Assembly (NCBI GenBank): GCA_029465975.1
Contig: CM055745.1
Coordinates: forward strand, 17,457,406 to 17,521,405
Length of the DNA: 64,000 nucleotides
Origin: Dallia pectoralis
Lineage: Eukaryota; Chordata; Actinopteri; Esociformes; Umbridae
Direction of reading: 5' to 3'
The notes under the pieces are model-generated. The model searched no databases. It saw nothing but the letters and a program-made list of their open reading frames with translations, and had not been told where the DNA came from. Below are positions 24,761 through 34,980 of this stretch, piece after piece (the stretch's first letter is position 1; each line of letters begins with the position of its first letter). Both the position numbers and the translations under genes were made by a program.

Positions 24761-27049
24761 CATTCTGGGGAACGTTCGGGGTGGAATACATTGGCTACAA
24801 AGCCCTAAAATAGATAAGATAAAATAGGCTTTACCTGACCAAGAAGTCTCATGCGTTATTGAATACAGCATAGCAATCTAATGTGTTGGTCAGAGACACT
24901 TCCTGTATTTCACACACACACACACCGATATAATTATGCATGTATGACAGCATGTGCACACACACACGCACACACACACACGCTCCCCTTTGTCTAGCTT
25001 CTGTCGTTCCCCGGAGACATGTAGGAGACATGTATTGCATTAAGGCTGATCGTTAAGCACACTCGGCCTTCCTGCCTCCTGGACTGTTTGCCCCTCCAGG
25101 CAAGAAGGGCTCACATCACCTGACCTCAGACCTGCCTGCCCAACAAAGGCACAGGCCGCTGGTAATTACACAGTGTCACATTTGTCCATTCCCCGCTCCT
25201 CTTGATCTCTGTCTTGCTGTGTTCTTTCCCATGTCTTTTAGACACACGCTAGCTGTCCATTTGGGTGATTTTGCCTCCCGGCCACACACAGCACTGCTTT
25301 GGTGATCTGTTGCTCGTCATTTGGGTTCCTATGAATCTGCATTTAAACGACCCAATGGGGACAGATGTCCGACGTCTAGTTTTCATTTACAGTTCACCGA
25401 GTTGTCAGCTATCTACAAATCCACATCAAATCCGAACCATGCCGTTAGATTGAGGTCATGAGTAGAAAACCCTGATTACTCATTTCCTTACAATCGAAAT
25501 CGTACATCGACTTCGCGTCTCAATATGATCTCATGCGTCTCGTCCAACCAATTACAGCTCACGTTAAACTCCCTGAGAGTCGGTGTGCGTTTCACAACCC
25601 CAGCTCGCCGTGTCGTCCGTAATTAGAGATCGAGCACCAATCGCACTCGTCCGCCAGCGAAGGGGGAGTGCCGCCGTTCAAAGCCCTTTCATTTGAATCA
25701 ACCTCAGCTTTGCACACGATTATCAAGTCCACCGCAATAATCTCGCGTTTATTCATCATCGCAGTGTCTAAATAACACAGAGACCCCCCCCCGAGGGACT
25801 GCGCGGCATATCATTAGTGTCCTGGTTGCAAGGACTAACAAGAACCCTCACACGAACAGCCGCTTGGAGCTCTTTCTGTCTTCCTAGTTGTGTAGACGCA
25901 CTCCATGTCATTTCCTCATGGGGGCCTCTGTATCGTTTTCAATCATCCGCTTGGCCTTCCTGTTCTAAGAACATGCATCAATCTGTGCTCTTAACTGAAG
26001 CTGAACGGGGTGCGTCCTTAGTGAAACAGCACTATATACCCTATGCACATCGACCACAAATACAGGGATAAGGTTATGGTTAACATGACTTGTCATTTAA
26101 GTTTTCCTTTCCAGTGCATCTTTCTCTTACCTGTATTGCGGCTGTCCAGAAGACTTTGGTCCGCAGCTCAAATTGACCGTCGATCTCATGACCTTCAACA
26201 AGCTGTTTAGGGGGAGCCTGCTTTTCACATTGCATTCTCGAATAACGCCACAATAACAAGAACTTGCAGACGAGCGACAACAGCTTATTCCTTCCGTCTG
26301 TACACGTTACATAGACTGGCAATACAGCTAACTCTCAATAGATTGCTGTTAATCACAACACACTGGTTAAGAGTACAAACAAGCAATCTATAATTACGAA
26401 CAACACCCAAGTTATATCAGGTGTTGAAGTAAGCCGAGTTAAACTAGTAAAAAATGTAAGCCTTTGAAAAAAAACTGCAAGAAAATATCATGAAATAAAT
26501 ATGCAACATTGTTTGCATTTTGGTATAAGGGATAAAAATTGGCAATTTGGAAACAGTTTAGCCAAAGTGGTAATATGCCAAGGTGGAGACGCGCTGTGTA
26601 TGCAACAAAACAGGCTGTGTTGTCATCATTAAGATAGTCGTTTACACTGTTTATGTCACAGATTTTCCATTCGAGACATTGCATGGGGCATTGTTTTGGA
26701 TCATGGACTTATTTATGTGTAGTAAAAAGTGATATATGAATATGTGAACGTATGCAATTCATTACAGAGATTAAATTCTAATCTAATTCTATGGTTATGC
26801 TATGAAATAGATTTAATCAATGAGACAAGAAAAATGCATAAATCCTGACACTCGAAATCACATAATGAGCTGGGTGCCATTGTGACATACGCACGTAGTG
26901 TTACATTAATATTAGTTAATTAGTACATAATCAAATACAGCAATCTAAGCTAGAAAATAATAACAGAACCTGTGTTGAACCTACTGACCAGTAGGAGGCG
27001 GGGTGAGAATCCACCGCTAAGGTAGAGGATGCTGGGAGTTTTCTCATAT
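24761..27049. other. Single-copy DNA with a possible conserved non-coding block
   Basis: About 2.3 kb without tandem arrays apart from a short CA patch at about 24910-24985. No gene recognised. The stretch 25460-25830 is complex sequence with repeated ATTA cores (CCAATTACAGC, CGTAATTAGAG, GATTATCAAG) and CATTTGAATCAACC. From about 26330 onward the sequence becomes AT-rich and featureless. Confidence 0.4.
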
Positions 27050-27104
27050 ATAAAGGACCAGTAAATGGAGAAAGAGCCTACCTGTCTTGGTTCCTTTATT
27101 TCAG
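27050..27104. repeat. Direct repeat copy 1, ends like a splice acceptor
   Basis: TATAAAGGACCAGTAAATGG through CCTGTCTTGGTTCC and TTTATTTCAG recurs at 27532-27585 with a few differences. Both copies end in a pyrimidine-rich stretch plus CAG. They may be remnants of an element's repeated ends, or of a local duplication. Confidence 0.7.
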
Positions 27105-27427
27105 GTTGGTTTAAGATTAATCTTTAAAGTATTTCTAGGCAAAATGGTGGAAATTGTAAATGATTGTAGTCTACTTTAATTATACTGTTGTAAATTGTGT
27201 TGTTTGTATGTTATCTTAGAAGATGTTGCTAGATTATGTGACTTACCGTGTACTTTCACCAGGAACGTGGTTCCGTTGTTTAATGTGAAATGCGTACTTA
27301 ACGAGTACGATTGGTCAAGTATGATAATCTGTTAAATGTGTGACATTATGTAACCCTTGGATGACGACAATGTTACTGTATATTGTAAAATTTACGATGG
27401 ATAAATATGTTGAGGATATGTAAAGGA

Positions 27428-27524
27428 AAAAAATTATATGAAAAAGCCGCAAACTCTAAACTCAAATGCAAATATTTAATACCAACGTTTCGACAGGCAC
27501 GCTGTCTTCATCAGGGTACAAGCA
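27428..27524 (-). mobile_element. 97-bp insertion with hammerhead-like motif (Penelope-like fragment)
   Basis: A 97-bp insertion flanked by a perfect 16-bp target-site duplication, GAGGATATGTAAAGGA, at 27412-27427 and 27525-27540. On the minus strand it contains CCTGATGA, a GACAG/CTGTC stem and GAAACGTTGGTA, then an AT-rich part ending GCGGCTTTTTCATATAAT. Such CTGATGA..GAAACGTTGG segments are known from repeats of Penelope-like retroelements in animals, which carry hammerhead ribozyme motifs (established knowledge). The long target-site duplication supports retrotransposition. Assignment to Penelope is inference. Confidence 0.7.
27480..27518 (-). ncRNA. Hammerhead-ribozyme-like motif
   Basis: Minus strand: TACC, then the core CTGATGA, then a five-pair stem GACAG/CTGTC closed by CGTGC, then GAAAC, then GTT and GGTA. 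TACC and GGTA can pair as stem I, CTGATGA and GAAA are the conserved core, and AC/GT would form a minimal stem III that could pair between two copies in a dimer. One extra A sits before stem II. Core identity is seen; catalytic activity is not shown. Confidence 0.45.
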
Positions 27525-27531
27525 GAGGATA

Positions 27532-27585
27532 TGTAAAGGACTGGTAAATGGTGAAAGCCTAACTGTCTTGGTTCCTTTATTTCAG
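27532..27585. repeat. Direct repeat copy 2, ends like a splice acceptor
   Basis: Second copy of the 27050-27104 sequence, about 481 bp downstream, ending GGTTCCTTTATTTCAG. The 97-bp insertion landed at the left edge of this copy. What follows (CGATCTAGCTACGG) differs from what follows copy 1. Confidence 0.7.
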
Positions 27586-28299
27586 CGATCTAGCTACGGC
27601 CTGATCATATCCTCACACCCGTAACACCATGAGTAACAAATACCGCAGCCCCGATCCCCGAGCAAATGACCTAACTAAGAAAAACAAGTAGCCAGTCTCG
27701 TTTCCTCAGATGCCCTCACCAGGAACATCTGTGGCCCCAGGCGCGTGACCACCTGTAGGTCAGCAGTAGTGGTTGTTATTGGGGTCCCTGGTTGTGTAGC
27801 ATTATAGTGGAGGCTGGTGTACGAGTGTCTAATGCCTGGCTAAGCACTCTCATTACAGGATCGCTGTGAGTGATGAATCGCTATCCAGAGAGGAGACTGT
27901 ACGTGGGAGGAAATCCCTAATGACACAGGAGCACTGGAGGGAGCAGGAGCTGGCGCAGGAGCGTGTCCCTCGGTTTAACTCACATCTGTGCGTGGGGGGG
28001 GTCACGATGGCGTGGGACGGGGGAGGGCCCCGGCACCTGGGAGCATTCAGCGCGAGTCCTGACCGACGGCTCTGATCCCGGGGCCACTGACTGGCGAGCG
28101 GGGAAATGAAACGGATGGCTGTATTTCAACTGGGGCTCCGTCCTTTTTCTTGCTCCTTACTGGAGATAAGTGAACGGCTTTAGTCTGTTGATCGATGTTT
28201 GCATTTGAAGCACTTGTGCTTGAGAATCATCTCCGCTTAATCTAATGACACTGTTTTTGTAGCTGCAAATTCCTGGTTTCAGTGAAGAACTTTAAATAT
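27586..28299. other. Single-copy DNA, no gene seen
   Basis: GC-moderate sequence. A 69-codon plus-strand frame at 27866-28075 has no recognisable similarity. No repeat. Confidence 0.45.
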
Positions 28300-28431
28300 T
28301 CTAGTGTTTCTCTCTCCCCCTCTCTCCCTCTCTCTCTCTCTCTCTCTCCCCCTCCCTCTCTCTCCTTCCCTCTCTCTCCCTCTCTCTCCCTCTCTCTCTC
28401 TCTTCCCTCTCTCTCCCTCTCCCCCTCTCTC

Positions 28432-28485
<54 letters not shown>

Positions 28486-28488
28486 CCT

Positions 28489-28525
<37 letters not shown>

Positions 28526-28687
28526 CTCTCTCCCTCTCTCTCCCTCCCTCTCTCTCTCTCCCTCTCTCTCTCTCTCTCTCCCCCTCTCTCTCTCTCTCTC
28601 CCTCTCTCTCCCTCTCTCCTCTCCCTCTCTCTCTCCCTCTCTATCTCTCTCTCTCTCTCCCTCTCCCTCCCTCTCCCTCTCCCTCCC

Positions 28688-28732
<45 letters not shown>

Positions 28733-28765
28733 GTCTCTGTATCTCTCTCTCTTTCTCTCTCTCTC

Positions 28766-28817
<52 letters not shown>

Positions 28818-28826
28818 GTCTCTGTA

Positions 28827-28857
<31 letters not shown>

Positions 28858-28895
28858 CTCTCAATCTCTCTCTTTCTCTCTCTTTCTCTCTCATA
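28300..28895. repeat. (CT)n polypyrimidine tract
   Basis: About 600 bp of almost pure C/T with CTCTCC, CTTT and occasional CTGTATC, CTCAATC interruptions. A 77-bp or so segment ending CACTCTGTCTCTGTATCTC occurs twice (around 28727 and 28811), so it also contains a local duplication. The Leu/Ser/Pro and Arg/Glu open frames are artefacts. Confidence 0.97.
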
Positions 28896-29442
28896 ATAGG
28901 CGGTCTATCCTCTCTGATGAGCTTGCCAGCTCAGAGCTGTTCCAGTCTTTCCCACGTGAAACAGATTAATCCTCCCTGTCCACCTCAATTACAAACACAA
29001 CAGTGCCGGCACTAACAGACAGAAATCCAAAGTCCCCCTCTCTCTTTGACTCTGTCCCCACACACAATTATGTGGACTAACATATTTTGAGAGGGCCTCA
29101 CACGTTTTGCACATTGCTTTGTTTTCTGCAAACGTCAGTAGGGAAATTGGAGATAGTTGACTGGTTATTTCAGCCATGGTGTCTTCTGTGTTCTCACCCT
29201 CAAAGACAAAATGAAGTAGGTATCTCCTGCCTCCAACTAGAGTGGTCATGTTCAGCCTTATCCAGAGCTATATTACCACAGTCATTGGTTATCTATGTAA
29301 GACTCCCTGTTTCATTTCATGCTTTTAAGGAATAATATAACAATTTTTTACTTGAATTATCATAATATTGAAGAAAGATAAAACTCCCAGGAGGGTGACT
29401 AAGTGCTGTTGTGGGCATGTGTTCTTACAATCAATAGTAAGG
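28896..29442. other. Single-copy DNA, no gene seen
   Basis: No exon recognised. CACGTGAAACAGATTAATCC and CCACCTCAATTACAAAC at about 28952-28995 have E-box and homeodomain-type cores and may be regulatory, which is a weak inference. Confidence 0.4.
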
Positions 29443-29574
29443 CTTATTTCTGACTGTTTGGGATATTCAATAAAATAGGGTTAATTGTCAGGCCTCGTGT
29501 CTTTGTCCTGTCTAGGTTTCCTGTACTCAGTGTGTGGAGATCCTGTGTCTGTTGTCGTTCCTATTCCATGTTCC
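29443..29574 (+). repeat. LTR-like segment, left copy of a pair bracketing the 47-bp satellite
   Basis: CTTATTTCTGACTGTTTGGG, TGTCAGGCCTCGTGTC and TGTGTGGAGATCCTGT appear here and again at 33522-33640 at an offset of 4079 bp. TGTCAGG resembles the start of a Gypsy-like LTR, but about 43 bp before it are shared as well, so the shared unit is larger than an LTR end. After about 29546 the copies diverge by indels. Confidence 0.8.
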
Positions 29575-29843
29575 ACGTACCGTGTGTATCGTGCCGCGTG
29601 TATCTAGTGTTTTTTGTCGCGCTCTCTGCTGTAAAAATGATTTTGGAGTATCTCTATTAACGTTTAATGTACACACTATGTATTTTATTTATAGCCTGTC
29701 AAGTCACTATGGACTGACCCCACCGTGGTCATTATTCTGTAAGCAAAATGGTACAGCAAATCTATGTTGCTCCGCGCCACGAGGCTTTCTACTTTGACAA
29801 TTTGATGAATATTTCCGTTAGCACAGCAAAGAGGTAGATTGTA

Positions 29844-30040
29844 GACTTTGGTGGCTAGTTCCTTGAAGTTCTTTAGGTAATTCCTTGAGGTTCCTTAGGC
29901 AAGACTTTGGTGGCTAGTTCCTTGAGGTTCTTTAGGTAATTCCTTGAGGTTCCTTAAGTAAGACTTTGGTGGCTAGTTCCTTGAGGTTCTTTAGGTAATT
30001 CCTTGAGGTTCCTTAGGTAAGACTTTGGTGGCTAGTTTCT
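29844..30040. repeat. 59-bp tandem repeat, about 3.3 copies
   Basis: GACTTTGGTGGCTAGTTCC occurs at 29844, 29903, 29962 and 30021. Each unit holds two related sub-units of GGTTCCTTAGG / GGTTCTTTAGG type, so an older repeat of about 25 bp underlies the 59-bp one. Confidence 0.95.
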
Positions 30041-30597
30041 TGATGCAGACTCACAGTTATCTGTATCTCAGGAGGGAATGGTAATCGGAGCCGTATACAC
30101 GCTAACTAGGCAAATGCTTTAGTCCCCATAGAGAGGAGACGCCCTGCTGCCTATTAGCTGGAATACAAGCAGAGCCGCATTTTGTTATGACAAATATAAT
30201 TAATATACATGCCAGGTGGGCCAGGGGACTTCTCCCCCACACATTTCTTAAATACATTTTCGTCCCCGAAACTTTTCATATGTGAAATATGAGGCCGTTG
30301 TGTCGAGTGCACAGGCAGGTCAAGGCTGGAGATAAAGACTCGAGGCAAGATGCTACCAGATTCTGACATCCCGCCTCGTCTTTGATTTGATTGGGTTTCA
30401 CCTGTCCTGAACATTCATAATAATTTATGCCGTCCGCGCAACAGGATGACGTAGAATATAGAATAAGATTTGTCTGGTTTAGCATGTTAGCTACCTAATT
30501 TGTCAGGGCTGTGCATACGCAAGCTGAGCAGACTCATTGATGTAGTAAGCTAGTTCCTGTTTGAGACAATTCCCAGTTCTGCCGAGGTTGATTGGTG
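30041..30597. other. Single-copy DNA, possible conserved non-coding element
   Basis: No exon recognised; an 86-codon minus-strand frame (30154-30414) shows no domain. The stretch 30110-30440 is complex, with TTTTGTTATGACAAATATAA, TTAATATACATG and CATTCATAATAATTTATG. This looks like enhancer-type conserved non-coding sequence, a judgement that needs alignment. Confidence 0.4.
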
Positions 30598-33520
30598 GCA
30601 GATAACGACCAAATATCTTACAGTTGTATGCAGTACTGTAGCTAGCAGATAACGACCAAATATCTTACAGTTGTATGCAGTACTGTAGCTAGCAGATAAC
30701 GTCCAAATATCTTACAATTCTATGCAGTACTGTAGCTAGCAGATAACGACCAAATAACTTACAGTTGTATGCAGTACTGTAGCTAGCAGATAACGTCCAA
30801 ATATCTTACAGTTGTATGCAGTATTGTAGCTAGCAGATTGCTTCCAAATGTCTTACAGTTGTATGCAGTACTGTAGCTAGCAGATAACATCCAAATATCT
30901 TACAGTTGTATGTAGCACTGTAGCTAGCAGATAACGACCAAATATCTTACAGTTGTATGCAGTACTGTAGCTAGCAGATAACATCCAAATATCTTACAGT
31001 TGTATGCAGTACGGTAGCTAGCAGATAACGTCCAAATATCTTACAGTTGTATGCAGTACTGTAGCTAGCAGATAACGTCCAAATATCTTACAGTTGTATG
31101 CAGTACTGTAGCTAGCAGATAACGTCCAAATATCTTACAGTTGTATGCAGTACTGTAGCTAGCAGAAAACAACCAAATATCTTACAGTTGTATGCAGTAC
31201 TGTAGCTAGCAGATTACTTCCAAATATCTTACAGTCGTATGCAGTGCTGTAGCTAGCAGATAACGACCAAATATCTTACAGTTGTATGCAACACTGTAGC
31301 TAGCAGATAACGTCCAAATATCTTACAGTTGTATGCAACACTGTAGCTAGCAGATAACGTCCAAATATCTTACAGTTGTATGCCGTACTGTAGCTAGCAG
31401 ATAACGTCCAAATATCTTACAGTTGTATGCAGTACTGTAGCTAGAAGATAACGTCCAAATATCTTACAGTTGTATGCAGTACTGTAGCTAACAGATAACG
31501 TCCAAATATCTTACAGTTGTATGCAGTACTGTAGCTAGCAGGTAACGACCAAATATCTTACAGTTGTATGCAGTATTGTAGCTAGCAGCTTACTTCCAAA
31601 TATCTTACAGTTGTATGCAGTACTGTAGCTAGCAGATAACGTCCAAATATCTTACAGTTGTATGCAGTACTGTAGCTAGCAGATAACGTCCAAATATCTT
31701 ACAGTTGTATGCAGTACTGTAGCTAGCAGAAAACAACCAAATATCTTACAGTTGTATGCAGTACTGTAGCTAGCAGATAACGTCCAAATATCTTACAGTT
31801 GTATGCAGTACTGTAGCTAGCAGATAACGTCCAAATATCTTACAATTCTATGCAGTACTGTAGCTAGCAGATAACGACCAAATATCTTACAGTTGTATGC
31901 AGTACTGTAGCTAGCAGATAACGACCAAATATCTTACAGTTGTATGCAGTACTGTAGCTAGCAGATAACGTCCAAATATCTTACAATTCTATGCAGTACT
32001 GTAGCTAGCAGATAACGACCAAATAACTTACAGTTGTATGCAGTACTGTAGCTAGCAGATAACGTCCAAATATCTTACAGTTGTATGCAGTATTGTAGCT
32101 AGCAGATTGCTTCCAAATGTCTTACAGTTGTATGCAGTACTGTAGCTAGCAGATAACATCCAAATATCTTACAGTTGTATGTAGCACTGTAGCTAGCAGA
32201 TAACGACCAAATATCTTACAGTTGTATGCAGTACTGTAGCTAGCAGATAACATCCAAATATCTTACAGTTGTATGCAGTACGGTAGCTAGCAGATAACGT
32301 CCAAATATCTTACAGTTGTATGCAGTACTGTAGCTAGCAGATAACGTCCAAATATCTTACAGTTGTATGCAGTACTGTAGCTAGCAGATAACGTCCAAAT
32401 ATCTTACAGTTGTATGCAGTACTGTAGCTAGCAGAAAACAACCAAATATCTTACAGTTGTATGCAGTACTGTAGCTAGCAGATAACGTCCAAATATCTTA
32501 CAGTTGTATGCAGTACTGTAGCTAGCAGATAACGTCCAAATATCTTACAATTCTATGCAGTACTGTAGCTAGCAGAAAACAACCAAATATCTTACAGTTG
32601 TATGCAGTACTGTAGCTAGCAGATAGCGTCCAAATATCTTACAGTTGTATGCAGTACGGTAGCTAGCAGCTTACTTCCAAATATCTTACAGTTGTATGCA
32701 GTACTGTAGCTAGCAGATAACGTCCAAATATCTTACAGTTGTATGCAGTACTGTAGCTAGCAGATAACGTCCAAATATCTTACAGTTGTATGCAGTACTG
32801 TAGCTAGCAGAAAACAACCAAATATCTTACAGTTGTATGCAGTACTGTAGCTAGCAGATAACGTCCAAATATCTTACAGTTGTATGCAGTACTGTAGCTA
32901 GCAGATAACGTCCAAATATCTTACAATTCTATGCAGTACTGTAGCTAGCAGATAACGTCCAAATATCTTACAGTTGTATGCAGTACGGTAGCTAGCAGAT
33001 AACGTCCAAATATCTTACAGTTGTATGCAGTACTGTAGCTAGCAGATAATGTCCAAATATCTTACAGTTGTATGCAACACTGTAGCTAGCAGATAACGTC
33101 CAAACATCTTACAGTTGTATGCAGTACTGTAGCTAGCAGATAACGTCCAAATATCTTACAGTTGTATGCAGTACTGTAGCTAGCAGATAACGACCAAATA
33201 TCTTACAGTTGTATGCAGTACTGTAGCTAGCAGATAACACCCAAATATCTTACAGTTGTATGCAGTACTGTAGCTAGCAGATTACGTCCAAATATCTTAC
33301 AGTTCTATGCAACACTGTAGCTAGCAGATAACGACCAAATATCTTACAGTTGTATGCAGTACTGTAGCTAGCAGATAACGACCAAATATCTTACAGTTGT
33401 ATGCAGTATTGTAGCTAGCAGATAACGCCCAAATATCTTACAGTTGTATGCAGTACTGTAGCTAACAAATAACGCCCAAATATCTTACTGTTGTATGTAG
33501 CACTGTAGCTAGCAGATAAC
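30598..33520. repeat. 47-bp satellite, about 62 copies, with higher-order structure
   Basis: Monomers of GCAGATAACGTCCAAATATC, TTACAGTTGTATGCAGTACT and GTAGCTA with a strict 47-bp period. Rare variants recur at exact monomer multiples: TTACAATTCTATG, AAATAACTTACAG and GATTGCTTCCAAATGTC each occur 1269 bp apart (27 monomers), and GCTTACTTCC occurs at 31588 and 32669, 1081 bp apart (23 monomers). The segment 30601 to about 31200 is nearly identical to 31870 to about 32470. Each monomer holds the palindromes GCTAGC (at its junction) and AGTACT. No CENP-B-box-like motif seen. Confidence 0.97.
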
Positions 33521-33521
33521 C

Positions 33522-33790
33522 CTTATTTCTGACTGTTTGGGATATTCAATAGAATAAGGTTAATTGTCAGGCCTCGTGTCTTCGTCCTGTCTAGGTTTCC
33601 TGTACTCTTTGTGTGGAGATCCTGTTCCTTTTCCATGTTTCCCTGTACATGTGTTAGTTTCCAGTGGTTGTTTTTCTATGTTTGGTTCTTGTGTCATTAG
33701 TTTGTTCTCGCCTGTGTCTTGTTAACCACGTGCCGCGCGTATCGCGTACCATACCGCCATTGTATAATCTCATCTGGCGAAGCAGTGTAA
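33522..33790 (+). mobile_element. LTR-like segment, right copy
   Basis: Begins with the sequence shared with 29443-29574, including TGTCAGGCCTCGTGTC at 33565, then continues with TTTCCATGTTTCCCTG, GTGTTAGTTTCCAGTGG and CGCCTGTGTCTTG in an order I associate with fish Gypsy-like LTRs. The left copy seems to lack an internal 70-90 bp of this. The right boundary is not clear and no target-site duplication is evident. Confidence 0.5.
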
Positions 33791-34855
33791 AGTAAGCTAG
33801 TGAAATATTTGTCGACATACTTGTACGGCCGCGAGTCACTTGTGGATTATATCACATTATCCTCCTTTGTTATTTTTTTATAATTTGTCATCTTGTTCTT
33901 TTCTAGCACCAAAACCATACTAGTGACATCATGCAAATACTTTATTGAAATATATTTAATTTTCTTCCGTTGTTTTTCCTGCTTTTCCATCAGATAATGT
34001 TTGAGGTATCCCTTTAAGACCTTGTTGTCTTGTTCCACAGACACGGACACAGAGACAGTTGCCTTGTGAGGCGTTTCAGAGCAATAAAGCAGCGCTGACA
34101 AATTGGTGGCCATTTTAGGTCACCAGGTACCCGCTGCCTCCATTATTCATCAGTGTGACACCGTGATGGAACTAATAAAGCAGGCTTTGTCGCCGTGCCC
34201 ACGAACATATGTCCCCGCTAGCCTCCTGACCCGGTCTGCCCCAGCAATGTACCCGTTAAAGAACAATCTGTGGGTGTGCCACCTTGTTTCCCAGGCAACA
34301 AGACGTGTTCCGTCATTCGCATTCCAACAGTGGCGTAATCGTGATCGAACGTCTGTCCTCAGAAAACAGAGTCATTATCGCTGTTTAAGGTGGAATGTTT
34401 CAATCTGTCGTTAGGAGAGACGGCACAGATCAACAAGCTCTTTATGTAGAAAACTGAGGGGTACGAGCTAGCCGTGGATTTGTTGTGTTCGCGCTCAAAC
34501 TTAGGCTGTCAGCCAGCTGGTTTAGAGCAGTGAAGAGAGAGCTGTCAGACAGGCTTTTATTCATACTTTGTTGGCGGTTTTGGCCTTGATGGTTCGATTT
34601 GATGAGAGAGTAAGCTGTGCTGTTCTGGGCTGTCTGAAGTTGACAGTGTAGGTTTGAGAGACTCCTGGGCCAGGGAAGGAGGTGCCTGTTTGTGCTCCTT
34701 GTGTGTGTGTGTTTGCTGTTTGTGAATGTATGACTGTTCAAGCCCGTTTGCGTCTACACACAAGTGTAATTTGATCGGACAGACAGCAAACACAGAGAGC
34801 TATCGCTTGGGATTTACGTCATCTGTTTCCTGCTCATGCCCTCAAAGACAGAGAG
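33791..34855. other. Single-copy DNA, no gene seen
   Basis: An AT-rich part followed (from about 34100) by GC-richer complex sequence. Open frames of 88-103 codons lie on both strands with no recognisable domain. Confidence 0.45.
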
Positions 34856-34980
34856 GGAAGGAAAGAGAGAGAGGAGAGAGGGAGTGTGTATGCTTGTCTG
34901 AAGAGAGAGAGGAGAGAGGGAGTGTGTATGCTTGTCTGAAGAGAGAGGGAAGGAGAGAGGGAGTGTGTATGCTTGTCTGT
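34856..34980. repeat. Short purine-rich tandem repeat, 3 copies
   Basis: Three copies of GAGAGGAGAGAGGGAGTGTG plus TATGCTTGTCTGAAGAGA, period about 38 bp. The third copy is altered (GAGGGAAGGAGAG). Confidence 0.9.

Noticed and set aside
30154..30414. 86-codon minus-strand frame
   Set aside because: No similarity that I can recognise; the nucleotide sequence looks more like non-coding conserved DNA.
30598..33520. Regular repeats reminiscent of a CRISPR array
   Set aside because: The whole 47-bp unit is repeated with no unique spacers, and the genome is eukaryotic with no cas genes.
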